Positions 48,366-59,379 of a DNA stretch of 64,000 bases are shown here, piece after piece. This stretch comes from Stomorhina lunata (taxonomy: Eukaryota; Arthropoda; Insecta; Diptera; Rhiniidae), in assembly GCA_933228675.1 (NCBI GenBank), contig OW121744.1:24330640-24394639 (forward strand), read 5' to 3'. The position numbers and the translations under genes are program-made. Within the stretch, counting starts at the first letter, position 1. Every line of letters starts with the position of its first letter. Under the pieces are notes generated by a model that did no database searches, had not been told where the DNA came from, and saw only the letters and a list, made by a program, of their open reading frames with translations.

Positions 48366-49335
48366 TTAAAAAATGTATAATGTAAGGTGACACAGAGTGG
48401 TACTTTGCCTATCTTAGTTTATTTCTTGCTCGTTGCCATTTTAATCCTGGCTTTACCTAAACAAAGCCTTACGCACTTGCAATCCTAAGCTGTACATTTC
48501 TGTACACTTTTTCCTAAATACACATACCCTTTACAGTTTTCAAATCAATTTATTAGTATTGGTTGGAAAAACTTTTAAATTTTCATATGTCTCTCTCTGT
48601 TTAATTCTCTATCTCTTTTACACTCAAGGCTGCTTTGACCAGTTTAGGTAACAAGTTTTCCTCTTTTAAATCCTTATGACAGCTGTGCGCAGGCGTAAAC
48701 TATTGTTTTCATTTTCACCCATACAATGATGAGATTATATTTTCCTCGTAATTGATTTAATGTATGTGTGTGTGAGATTGTTTGTGGAAAATTCGGCTTT
48801 TTTCGCTTTTAATTTTGTTGGTATTTTGTTATGTTTTATACTGGTGTCCTTTGTATTGGTATTTGTGGGAAAATATGTTTAAGCTAAAATTGCTTTCATC
48901 GAGGCTTACGGCTAGTGCAGAAACGTTTGTAGTGCAGTCAAGACGCTTTTTCTCAAAATTAAGTTGTCGTCGGTAAACTTTTTTTGAAAGTGTATTTTGT
49001 GAATTTTGCATAGAAAATCAAAAAGTGTTATGAAGCTGAGCTTTGGTGATACTTACATTTGAGAAATAGCTTGAAAGCTTAGGAAAAGTTTATGATTACT
49101 TAAAAAAAATGCATTTTTAAATTTTGTTTTAAATATAAACAATTTTAAAGTATTTAAATTTATAAAAAGTTTTTTAAACTGAAAAAATTTCTACATAAAT
49201 AATATTTGCTTTAAAAAAAATGCATTCCCGTCGGTATTTAAATATGTATAAAGAGTGTTACGAATAAAATTTGAAATTGTATTATGTGAAATAGAACTTG
49301 ACCCGTGCTATATAAAACTAAGGATTTTTTTTGAT
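48366..49335. other. unique island between satellites
   Basis: About 1 kb with clearly higher complexity. It holds a 64-codon frame at 48782-48976 (hydrophobic start, non-ATG) and, around 48896-48975, CGAGGCTTACGGCTAGTGCA...AAGTTGTCGTCG followed by GTAAAC, which could be an exon end with donor. No domain recognised. It could hold an internal promoter or a conserved non-coding element; not demonstrable here. Confidence 0.3.
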
Positions 49336-51075
49336 ATTAAATAGTAAATTTTTTAAAATTTTCCTATAAAAATTAAAATTTTTGAAAAATGTCATATATA
49401 AATAGGAAATTTTTTAAGCATTTTCTATAAAAATATCAAATTTTTGAAAATTTTTTTTATAAAATTATGAAATTTTTAAAAAATTTCCTATAAAAATATG
49501 AAATTTTTGGAAAATTTCCCATAAAAATAGAAAATTTTTGGAAAATTTCCTATAAAAATAGTAAATTTTTTAAAAGTTTCTTATAAAAATAAGAATTTTT
49601 TGTAAAATTTTTAAAAATTTCCTATAAAAATATGAAATTGTTAAAAAATTTCCTATAAAAATATGAAAAATTTCCTAAAAAAATATGAAATTTTTGAAAA
49701 ATTGTCCATAAAAATATGAAATTTTTGAAAAATTTCTTGTAAAAATATGAAATTTTTGGAAAATTTCTTATAAAAGTATAAAATTTAAAAAAAAAAAGTT
49801 CCTATAAACATATGAAATTTTTGAAAAACTTTCTATAAAAATACGAAACTTTTTTAAAATATCCTATAAAAATATGAAATGTTTGAAAAATTTCCTATAA
49901 AATTAGGAAACTTTTGAAATTTTTTTTTTATAAAAGTAAGAAATTTTTTGAAAATTTCCTATAAATATGAAATTTTTAATAAAATTCCTATAAAAATATT
50001 TATTTTTTGAAACATTTCCTATAAATAAACTTTTGAAATTTTTTTTATAAAAGCAAGAAATTTTTTTAAAATTTCCTATAAATATGAAATTTTTAATAAA
50101 ATTCCTATAAAAATATTAAATTTTTGAAAAATTTTTTTTATAAAAGTAAGCAATTTTTTAAATTTCATATTTTTATAGGAAATTTTTTAAAAATTTTATA
50201 TTTTTATGAAATTTTTCAAAAATTTCATACCTCTGTAGGAAATTTTTCAAAAATTTTTCAAAAAATTCATGTTTTTATAGGAAATTTTTCAAAAAATTCA
50301 TGTTTTTATAGGAAATTTTTCAAAAAATTCATGTTAATAGGAAATTTTTCAAAAAATTCATGTTTTTATAGGAAATTTTTCAAAACTTTTATATTTTTAT
50401 ATGAAATTTTTTAAAAATTTCTTATTTTTATAGGAAATTTTTCAAAAATTTATTATTTTTATAGGAAATTTTTCAAAAATTTCTTATTTTTATAGGATAT
50501 TTTTCAAAAATTTCTTATTTTTTATGAAATTTTTCAAAAATTTCTTATTCTTATAGAAAATTTTCAAAAATTTTTTATTTTTATAGGAAATTTTTCAAAA
50601 ATTTTTTATTTTTATAGGAAATTTTTCAAAAATTTTTTATTTTTATAGGAAATTTTTCAAAAATTTCTTATTTTTATAGGAACATTTTCAAAAATTTCTT
50701 ATTTTTATAGGAAATTTTTCAAAAATTTCTTATTTTTAAAGGAAATTTTTCAAAAATGTCTTATTTTTATAGGAAATTTTTCAAAAATTTCTTATTTTTA
50801 TAGGAAATTTTACAAAAATTTCATATTTTGAAATAAATTGCCTATAAAAATATGAAATTTTTTGAAAATAAATAAATTTCCTATAAAAATATGAAATTTT
50901 TAAAAAATTTCCTATAAAAATATGAACTTTTTAAAAATTTTCTATAAAATGAGAAATTTTTGAAATATTTCTATAAAAATATGAAATTTTTGAAAATTTT
51001 CCTCTAAAAATATGAAATTTTTGATATAAAAATAAGAAATTTTGGAAAAATTCTCTATAAAAAAATAAATTTTAG
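49336..51075. repeat. 31-bp satellite in three orientation blocks
   Basis: Forward about 49340-50155, reverse about 50160-50825, forward about 50830-51075. The first junction makes a head-to-head inverted array with arms up to about 650 bp. Units are more diverged than in the 46-48 kb array. Confidence 0.88.
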
Positions 51076-51760
51076 ATTTTTTTAAACATTGTATATAAAT
51101 AAAAAAAAAATAGAATTTTTGCCATTTTAGTCATAGAGACCTCAATAGCATTTTTCTGCTTAATCACAAATACACATCAAAAAAAGTTTATATGAAAACT
51201 GCACTAAAACATTTTGCACTGCATTACCATATAAAGAAGCATTTGGAAATCCAAACTAATTTTCTTTCTTATTTTCATTTTCAGCTTCCTGTATAAAGAC
51301 GATTAAGATGACTTATTCGAAATTCTGAAATTCAACATTTGGTACGAAAAAATTCGAACCTTACTAATGTATTTTTCTTTTTCTATAGGTACCAATTTGG
51401 CACTATAATCAAGCGATAAGATCTAATGGTTTCGAAAGAAGGTAATAAAATTTCCCTCTCAAAAAAGTAAAGAAAATCACCATAATATGGACAATTTAAC
51501 AATTCATCAAACCAAAAATCATCATCATTGTAACCCCTTTTTCAATAAAAATACATAAGCACAAACATCTTTGCTCTGGTTAAGGGATTAATGCTCATTT
51601 TGTATATATCAATTAATATAACTAAGTATAATATTTTGTAAACAATATTTTAATTATATAAATTATATAATATAACTCATTTAATTTTAAATTTGAACTC
51701 TTTTTAAAATTTTCAAAACTTTAGAGATGTATTTCAGTAAAATTTTGTTCAATTTTTGTA
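51076..51760 (+). other. unique island with two acceptor-like sites
   Basis: TTTTCATTTTCAG ends at 51284 and TTTTTCTTTTTCTATAG ends at 51388. Both are good fly 3' splice sites. Neither opens a lola-phase frame with a finger. Either could terminate the candidate gene at 40572-40700 within a few codons. An AATAAA lies at about 51445. Confidence 0.35.
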
Positions 51761-52190
51761 AATTTTTAAAAATTTTCGTTTAATAGAAAATTTTCAAAAT
51801 TTTTGTTAAATAGGAAATTTTAAAAAAATTTCGATTGATAGGAAATTTTTAAAATTTTCGATTTATAGGAAAAATGTTTAAATTTGTTGGTTAACAGGAA
51901 TGTTTTCAAAATTTTTCAATTTATTAGAAAATTTTTAAAATATAAGATTTATACAACATTTTTTGATTTACAGTAAAATTTTCAAAATGTTTTGATTTTC
52001 ACTCAAATTTACATCATTTTATTATTTTCACTAAAATTTACAAAATTTTTTTTGATTTATTATAGACAATTTTAAATAATTTATTATTTATAAGAAAATT
52101 TGTTAAATTTTGTTATTTATAAAAAAAACTTGTTATTTTATAAATTTTAAAAATTTTTGATTTTTATAAGAAAATTTGTGGATAAAGTTA
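51761..52190 (-). repeat. very degenerate reverse-orientation satellite
   Basis: Lines such as AGGAAATTTTTAAAATTTTC with a GATTTA spacer; much diverged from the 31-bp unit. Confidence 0.6.
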
Positions 52191-52287
52191 AATCTTTGAA
52201 TTCAATGGTGCTAACCATTTTTTAGTTTATCTCCAGTTTTTGAGAGTTATTAAAAAAATGGAAAATGTTTACTTTCTTGAACTAATG

Positions 52288-52412
52288 TGGGGTTTATATA
52301 TCTCAAGCGTTTGACGATTGAGTGAAATTTACATGTATTTTGTTTTTGTTACAATAAGAAAACACATGTAAATTTCACTCATTTGTCAGGCGCTTGAGTT
52401 ATATAAACCCTA
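52288..52412. repeat. 125-bp hairpin with about 50-bp arms
   Basis: The left arm (TGGGGTTTATATATCTCAAG ... GAGTGAAATTTACATGTAT) pairs with the right arm (ACATGTAAATTTCACTC ... CTTGAGTTATATAAACCCTA), about six mismatches in 50, around a loop of about 25 bases. It could be a tiny MITE or a hairpin RNA source. Confidence 0.85.
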
Positions 52413-52439
52413 TATAAGTAAAAAACGAAACTCGTCAAC

Positions 52440-53070
52440 AAAAAATATGAAATTTCCTATGAAAATATCAAATTTTTGAAAATTTCCTATAAAAATATGA
52501 AATTTTTTAAAAATTTCTTATAAAAATAAGAAATTTTTGAAAAATTTCCTATAAAAATAAGACATTTTTAAAAAATTTCCTATAAAAATAAGAAATTTTT
52601 GAAAAATTTCCTATAAAAATAAGAAATTTTTGAAAAATTTCCTATAAAAATAAGAAATTTTTGAAAAATTTCCTATAAAAATAAGAAATTTTTGAAAAAT
52701 TTCCTATAAAAATAAGAAATTTTTGAAAAATTTCCTATAAAAATAAGAAATTTTTGAAAAATTTCCTATAAAAATAAGAAATTTTTGAAAAATTTCCTAT
52801 AAAAATAAGAAATTTTTGAAAAATTTCCTATAAAAATAAGAAATTTTTGAAAAATTTCCTACAAAAATTATAAATTTTTGAAAATTTCCTATAAAAATAA
52901 GAAATTTTTGAAAATTTTCCTATAAAAATAAGAAATTTTTGAAAAATTTCCTATAAAAATAAGAAATTTTTGAAAAATTTCCTATAAAAATAAGAAATTT
53001 TTGAAAAATAAAAATAAGAAATTTTTGAATAATAATTTAAAAAAATAAGAAATTTTTGATTTGCCATTTA
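52440..53070 (+). repeat. 31-bp satellite, forward orientation, highly homogeneous
   Basis: From about 52590 to 52860 consecutive 31-bp units (core TTTGAAAAATTTCCTATAA) are essentially identical, more so than in most other blocks, indicating recent expansion. Confidence 0.92.
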
Positions 53071-53205
53071 AGTTACGCGAATATTTAATGGGCAAATTTC
53101 TCCATTTTTTAAATAATGCTATATCTCGAAAACTAGAGCTAACCTAAAAAACTGTTAGCACCATTGAATTTGGCGGACTCGAATAATCTTTACCCACTTT
53201 TTTGC

Positions 53206-53843
53206 TTCTTAATTAGGGGGTAATTTGCTAAAGTTTTATACAATTTTGAAGGGTATTCACAAGGTCTTTTATCTAGTCGTTTTGTCATAAATCGTAATTT
53301 TGAAAAAGATTAAAAGCTTTCAGTTTTGAATTTCAAACCTTCTTGATTTTTGTGTTTGAAATTTAATACAAAAATTTTTAAGCGGTTTTTAAATTATGCC
53401 ATATGAAAACACGACGAGATAAGAGATGTTGTGAATTTTCTAAATATTTTTAAAATAATTAAAAGAAAAATGTAATTTAAATATTAATTTAAAACTATTG
53501 GCATAACTTTATATTAGAAATTTATGAATTTCAAAAATCTAAACTAAGTTTTTCTATATAACCTTAAAATTTTTTTTCATTTTTAAAAAACTAACCTAAA
53601 AATTACTAATCAAAATTGGAACCATAAACTAATTATTTAGAAAAATCTACTTTAAATTAATATCAAATCAAAACTAATCTAATCCTAACCCCCAAAAATC
53701 GAACTGGTTTCCTAAATTTAGTTTCAAATCCTCTAATACTTAACAATTCATTTGCTTTTTCATGGTTTTCATTAAGGACATATAAATTTTTCAAATCCAA
53801 TTTTCAACAATTTAAACTAATTTTCAAATATCCTATTTTCCAG
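53206..53843 (+). other. intron before lola exon D
   Basis: A/T-rich sequence, C-richer near the 3' end, leading to the exon D acceptor at 53843. Nothing else seen. Confidence 0.5.
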
Positions 53844-55345
53844 ATCTAACACAAAAACTTGCACAAATTCACAAAGAAAATACTGCACCGAATCAGGTAC
53901 AAAAAATACAAAAAACTAATGTACGCTCCATTTTGAATACCAATAGTATTCCGAAACGCTCGAATAGTCGCAATTCCTTGCATATCAATGAAAATGTTAA
54001 CGCCGCGGCAACAGTGGATAATGTCAAGAATAAACGTATGTCCATGTCGGATGTATCGGATATGTTGTATGAGTTCTATCGGGCCAATGCAGCGGCCAAG
54101 GCACCCAAAAGTCAGGCAGTCCAACAGCCACAGGTTGTTATGGGTTCGGGTGCAACAGCGGGAGCTTTAAAATATAATGGTCAAACCTCACCGACTTCGG
54201 CGGAAACGAATGAACCTTCGAGCATAGCGGCCATAGCTACTAATAGCGCTGCCTCTGAAACGGCTTCAAAAAACTTGCAGAGTGATGAAATGATGTCTAA
54301 AGCTTTGGGGGCTTCATTTCATCCACGCATTATGTTCAACAATACCATTAACACCCCCAATGAGTGCAATATATCGTCATCAGTGACAGCCATACCCACT
54401 TCGGTACTAATGCCCACTGTGAGTTTACAGGAAGAAGCTATGGATATAAAGCCTGTTATAAATCCAAACACAGGTTTAGTGGTAACACCTAATCCTAGTG
54501 TCATTAAGCCAGTGCCTAACACAAGTACACCTGCCGCAAATCCTCAAGCAGCTGCCATAGCTGCAGCTTTACTACGCGATGGCTATCATAGTTTCCAGCA
54601 ACAAATGCGTGCCCAGGAATTGATAAAATTTCATACTGGAAAAATCAATAAAAACTTAAAGGTAGAGGATTCGTCTTCGTCCAAAATTTTGGAAACTTTT
54701 CTAAGACAACAAAGAACTTCTGAATGTGATAATGATACGGGCTCCGATTATAATGAGGGTGATGATGAAAATGATTCGCGTTATAATGGTTTTGAGGATA
54801 TTCACTTAATGGAAGGCTCCAAGTCACAATTTCCTCATTTACTGCATAATGTTATGGCAAATAGTTCCACACCGGGTACTCCCGGTTCGGGAGACTATTA
54901 CTCGGATGAATCTCAAAAATACATGAGTCTGGCGGCTCAGGCACAAGCTCAGGCTTTCCGCAATTTTGAATATTCATTTAGTGACTTTGGCAATACCAGT
55001 CCAAATGATAGCGCCAATATGGGTCCCACCGGCATTGGCCCAGACGGTGAACCCGTCTATGAGTGTCGTCATTGCGGCAAGAAATACAGATGGAAATCTA
55101 CTTTAAGGCGTCATGAGAATGTTGAATGTGGCGGCAAGGAACCCTCTCATCAGTGTCCCTACTGTCCCTACAAATCCAAGCAACGCGGTAACTTAGGGGT
55201 ACATGTACGCAAACATCACTCCAATCTTCCTCAATTGATAAGTAAACGCCGCTCGAAGTACTCCATTAAAATGGAATCGAATCCTAGTAGTGCTAATGTC
55301 TCCGATGATTCGAATAGTAAACTTCTTATAGATTGTTCTAAATGA
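53844..55345 (+). CDS. lola: lola alternative 3'-terminal exon D (long; C2HC + C2H2 pair)
   Basis: The longest and best supported coding exon. It follows the acceptor TCCTATTTTCCAG ending at 53843; two bases complete a split codon and 499 codons run to TGA at 55343. The first 400 residues are low complexity: Asn/Ser, Ala, Gln and Thr rich, with an acidic segment (DNDTGSDYNEGDDENDSRY) and an Ala/Gln stretch (SLAAQAQAQAF). The C-terminal part has a C2HC finger (C407, C410, H423, C428; core CRHCGKKYRWKSTLRRHENV) and a C2H2 finger (C437, C440, H453, H458; core CPYCPYKSKQRGNLGVHVRK), then a basic SKRRSKYS segment and a Ser/Asp-rich end. The finger pair is, to my recognition, nearly identical to a long Drosophila lola isoform, probably the J/P/Q/S/Z group. 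Codon use is far less A/T biased than the flanks. Confidence 0.88.
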
Positions 55346-55492
55346 GTGTGGGCCTTTCTAATGGCTCAGTCTTGGGAAAAAGATAGATAACAATTGTTGA
55401 AAATGTTGCAGGGTGGTGGAGGAGAGGAAGATGATGAGGGTGTTGAAGATATAAGAGCCATTAAGAAAGAGCCTGAAACTGGTGGAGATTAA
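55346..55492 (+). other. in-frame acidic coding-like tract after the exon D stop
   Basis: After TGA at 55343-55345 the same frame stays open except for one TAA at 55388. It then reads a 30-codon acidic tail, including GGGGEEDDEGVED and a sumoylation-like IKKEPE, to TAA at 55490. A CTAAT branch-point-like string and a CAG acceptor-like end (55410) lie between, but I found no donor that removes both stops in frame. It may be an ancestral C-terminus lost by a nonsense change, or chance. Confidence 0.3.
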
Positions 55493-56427
55493 TTGTAGAT
55501 TTGGATGTTTTTTAAGAGAGAACATGAAGAGAGTATTAATACCAAAAATAGTAAGAACTTAAATTCAGGGCCCAATTCGAATCGAAATTAATTAAATTTT
55601 TCTAAAAATTTTGTAGTATAATTTAAGGAGGTCTAAAAATTTTTGAGTTTTATTAAGATGTAAACATTTTGGTCTTTTTCAAGGTTATTTACTGAAATTA
55701 TTCATACTATCAAAAAAAGAAATTAACGTCAGTTTTGTTTAAAAATTTTAATTATCAAACCTCCTAAAAGTATACAATAACATTTTCTATGAAATCTTTT
55801 TAATTTAGATTCAAATTGACTGAGAGATTCTAGCCCTAGATAATTAACTTTCAAGGTTTTTATTTCATTTTTTCTTAGAAAAAAATCTTTTGTCTTAAAA
55901 TGAAATTGTATTACCGACCTCCTAAAGGTATGCAACACATTTCTAGAAATCTAGGGAAACTTTCAAGAAATGAACAGTTTTTTTTTAATTTACAATAGCA
56001 ATCTTCACGATCTTGAGTATTTAAAAATTTTACTTAAAATATAAACCAAATTATAAGACGAAATACTCCAGCTCGTGGACAGTATTTAAAAATTTTACTT
56101 AAAATGTAAACAAAAATATTAGACAAAATACTCCAGCTCGTGGACGGAGCTATAACATATTATGTTATCCTTGACTTGCAGTGGAGCATATAACATTCTT
56201 AAATTTTTGCCGAGTGACAAATAAATTGTGAATAAACTTTGACCTATAGAATTCGTTTATGAGATCAGTTTCTTTTCGACTGGGCTCTAGTTTTCAAGTT
56301 ATAAATTTTGTCAGTTAGAAAGTATGTGGTTGTAGGATACAAGTTTACATAATATAGGAACGGTTTTTAATATTCAATAAAAAAAAATGGACTACAATAT
56401 TGTCTTTAAGGTGCTTCACATTAATTT
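55493..56427 (+). other. probable 3' UTR and flank of exon D
   Basis: Contains two near copies of a segment with AGTATTTAAAAATTTTACTT, AAAATACTCCAGCTCGTGGA (about 56020 and 56082) and the TTATCCTTGACT-CAGTGGAGCATA landmark of the dispersed repeat at 5.9 kb. No coding gene. Confidence 0.45.
56219..56224 (+). terminator. possible polyadenylation signal of exon D
   Basis: AATAAA about 870 bases after the stop of exon D; a second candidate lies at 56376. Neither is clearly better. The 3' UTR in between (55493-56218) has no other gene and contains a short dispersed-repeat fragment near 56161. Confidence 0.25.
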
Positions 56428-56665
56428 CACTGTGCTCGATTTTGACAACCTTTTTTACCGACAAAAGGGAGACCTAGTGGGTAAAGATAAATCGAGTACC
56501 GTGAAATCAATATTGCTTACCGTTTTTTTTAGGTTAGCTCTAGTTTTCAAGATATAGCGTTATAAAAAATGAAAGGAGGTTGCTCAGTAAGTATTCGCGT
56601 AACTCGAAAACTGTTTATTTTCTTGAACCAAGTAAAAAAATTAGAAATTCGGCAACAAAATTAAC
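56428..56665 (+). repeat. foldback element copy 5, left arm only
   Basis: ACTGTGCTCGATTTTGACAA, then ACCGACAAAAGGGAGACCTA, AGCTCTAGTTTTCAAGATAT and CTCGAAAACTGTTTATTTTC match the arm shared by the other copies. It stops at GAAATTCGGCAACAAAATTA. The right arm is missing. Confidence 0.8.
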
Positions 56666-57815
56666 CTTTAAATCTTAATATCAAATCCACTTTTTAGAAA
56701 TTTTATAACTAGATAATAAACTAGATTTAAATTTTTACAAAAACTTTTCAACAATTTGTTAACTAAATTACCCTAACCAAAGTCAATTTGTTTATGATTT
56801 TTTTTAATTTAAACAAATCTTCTTGTCTAAGAATAAATCTGTTCCCGTACCTTCTTAGACCAAAACTATAGTTTTGGTCTATCAAAAACAAGTACGGTAA
56901 CACCCCTAATATTTAAATCAAATAATGTGCCAGACTTATTTTTTAAAAAAAGGCAAATCAAAAATTCCTTGCCATTTATTCCTAGAAATCAAAAATTGAT
57001 ATATAATTCATAATTGATATATAATTCCTTTTTTTAGTATTAAAACCTAAAAATAAAATGATTTCGCCCCCCCCAAAAAACTTATGTAGTATTAAACCAA
57101 AAGACTTATTTTATGTTTTATTTAACAAAAAAAATCCTTCCAAAAACAAAATTTTAGAATCTTTTTAAAATTTTATTAAATTTTAAAAGTTTATTTTTGT
57201 GAAAATGTGTGACAGTTAAAACTGAAAATTTCCTAAGTGTCATCCTAAATATGATTTAATTTTATTAAACATTTACTTTTTATATTAAACAAAAATAATT
57301 ACTCAATAACTATATTTTATTAAATTTTTTTTAAAGAAACTTTTTAATTTTAAATATATATTTTTTATATTTTATATACATAAAATTAACAAAAAAAAAT
57401 CAATTTTCAAAATCAAAATTAGTTTTAAGCCATTTTTTTTTTAATTTCTTTAAAAAATTACCTATAATTCTTAAACAAAAGATATTATTTTCCCAATACC
57501 TTTATTATAACTAGTTTTTAATTTTTGTAAGTTTTAGTTTTAAAACTGAAAATGATTTAGCTTTACTTAAAACTGGCGTAAAGTGCTTTTAACCAAATTT
57601 AAACAAAACAAAAAAAAAAAAAATAACGAAAAACCAAAATTAAAAAATTTAACCAAAAATTGTTCTTATTTTTTTGTAATTTTAGCAAAGTATATAAATT
57701 TTTGCTTTATTTCATTATAGAAATCGGTTTATTTTTAAAGAGCTTTCGGTTTTGATTTAAAAAAATACATTAAAATATATAAAATCTTATTTAAGTCAAT
57801 AGAACTGTGCCAATA
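56666..57815. other. A/T-rich, no gene seen
   Basis: Includes a short inverted repeat, AGACCAAAACTATAGTTTTGGTCT at 56857-56880 (24 bp, perfect apart from no loop), and long A or T runs. No coding signal. Confidence 0.4.
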
Positions 57816-58920
57816 GTTCAAAACTTGTATTATTCTCTAGGAAATACAAAATGTCAACATTTACTTTACCAATTCTGGATGGGGAAAAAGCTTTTGCTCA
57901 CTAATCATGACAAATATCTTGGGGTCTGGACTCAAATCTGCCCTGTAGCGTTAACACCCACCTAAAGCTTTGATTGAACTCTACTCATGCAGAAAAGCCC
58001 TAGGCAATACTTGAAGCTGCCAGTCTCTTCATAATGGTCGTCAAGCCTATACATGTGTATGTATGGTGAACTTGTTTGGTGGTCTTCACTTAACAAATCG
58101 AATCAGCGAAATTCTTTTAGGACCACACCTTTCAATACATTCTTTGTTAACCTTAACTGTCTCCCGATCAAATTAATGGCTGAGGAAATATCTCTTAATC
58201 CGGCAATACTTAAGGCCTAAGGTTTACAAATACAGCCCGACTGTTCGAGATGGTCGTCAAGCCTATACCTTTGTATGGTGTACTTGTTTGGGTGTGCTTC
58301 ACTCAACAAATCTTTATTTAAGTCCATAGAACTGAATCAATAACCAAAAAGGGAATTTAGATAGTGTAAAACTTGTACTCACTAATCATGTCCAATATCT
58401 TGGGGTCATTCTGGACTAAAAACTTACCTGGAGTCGAAACATAAATCTAGGTTGTTTAAAGCATCAATTGTACTCTACTCATGCAGAAAAACGCTAGGCA
58501 ATACTTGAAACTTAAGATTTACAAATACTGCCTATCTCTTCAAAATGGTCGTCAAGCCTATACTTATGTATGGTAAACTTGTTTGGTGCCTTCACTCAAC
58601 AAAGCAAATCAACGAGCGTTCTATAGGACCACACCTTCCAATACACTCTTTGTTAAGCCAAACTTAACGAATACATGGCTCAAGAAATAGCTCTTAATCC
58701 GCCTAAGCACAATTGAAGTATTATCTCCTTCAACCATAGGTGTGCTAACATTCGGCATAAAGTTTTTAGAGTCCCTAATAATGTAGTCCGCACATCCACT
58801 TCTCTCTTTGAAAAATGCTTTACTGTGATTATCTTTGGAAAACCTATTTCCTCTGATGATGGATTTCTTGAGGTATGCACGGAAGTATTACCAACCTTTT
58901 GTTAGGCAAGGAAATCTTTT
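57816..58920 (+). pseudogene. two decayed copies of a non-LTR retrotransposon RT C-terminus
   Basis: In mixed frames the second copy (58330-58650) reads YLGVILD, KLTW, then YSCRKTLGN and MVVKPILMYGKLVW. This is the conserved 'KYLGV-LD-KL-W ... PIL-YG--VW' region at the end of RT in I/R1/LOA-type non-LTR elements. The first copy (57860-58310) shows the same landmarks (ATCTTGGGGTCTGG, CATGCAGAAAAGCCCTAGGC, GGTCGTCAAGCCTATAC) with extra decay. Both have several frameshifts and stops; the element is dead. Downstream text up to 58920 continues the same element without a clear domain. Confidence 0.7.
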
Positions 58921-59330
58921 TTAGGCTCCCAGTCTCTGTAGCATTCTTCAGGCCGAGATATCGGTCATATACAAGGCGACCAAGTACCTAAGATACCAAA
59001 GAATAGGTATACGACAGAGATATTCGTTTTTTGTATCGCCATAAAATCCCTATTTAGTGCCTTTACCCTAAATCTCTATCTGTTATTGCTCGCGACTAAG
59101 ATGGCAAAACACTGCAATATTGAACTCTTCTTGGTATTCGGTTACAACGTACCTGGTAAAATTACATCGGGTATATATATATAGTTCCGACACAACATTC
59201 CAATTGGAACAAGGAGTAATTCTCTCAGACAATGAGCTTCATCCGATTCTATTTTAAGACTCACTGAAAGGGACCTACGTTTTAACTCTGGCTCCAAACG
59301 CCAAATGCATTAGTTAGATAAGTTTTACAT
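58921..59330 (+). pseudogene. decayed RNase H segment of the non-LTR element (copy 1)
   Basis: ACAGAGATATTCGTTTTTTG, AAGATGGCAAAACACTGCAA and TATTGAACTCTTCTTGGTAT align with the second, better preserved copy at 59520-59720. Stops and indels throughout. Confidence 0.45.
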
Positions 59331-59379
59331 AGCCTAATAATCAATAACCAGGGCTAGCTGAGTTATAAGGTCAACCGCT

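Larger units (their letters stand above)
52190..53205. repeat. foldback element copy 4, arms separated by satellite
   Basis: The left arm (52188-52285: AAGTTAAATCTTTGAATTCA, GGTGCTAACCATTTTTTAG) and right arm (53070-53205: TATATCTCGAAAACTAGAGC, AAAAACTGTTAGCACCATTG) belong to the family at 14.6/21.7/36.0 kb. Between them lie a hairpin (52288-52412) and 0.6 kb of satellite (52440-53070). Confidence 0.7.

Noticed and set aside
48782..48976. Small membrane protein
   Set aside because: Starts at TTG, has no similarity that I recognise and only one hydrophobic stretch; kept only as part of the unique island.
53933..53935. Translation start of exon D
   Set aside because: It is TTG inside an exon entered by splicing; the open frame extends to the acceptor at 53843 in the same phase as the other lola exons.
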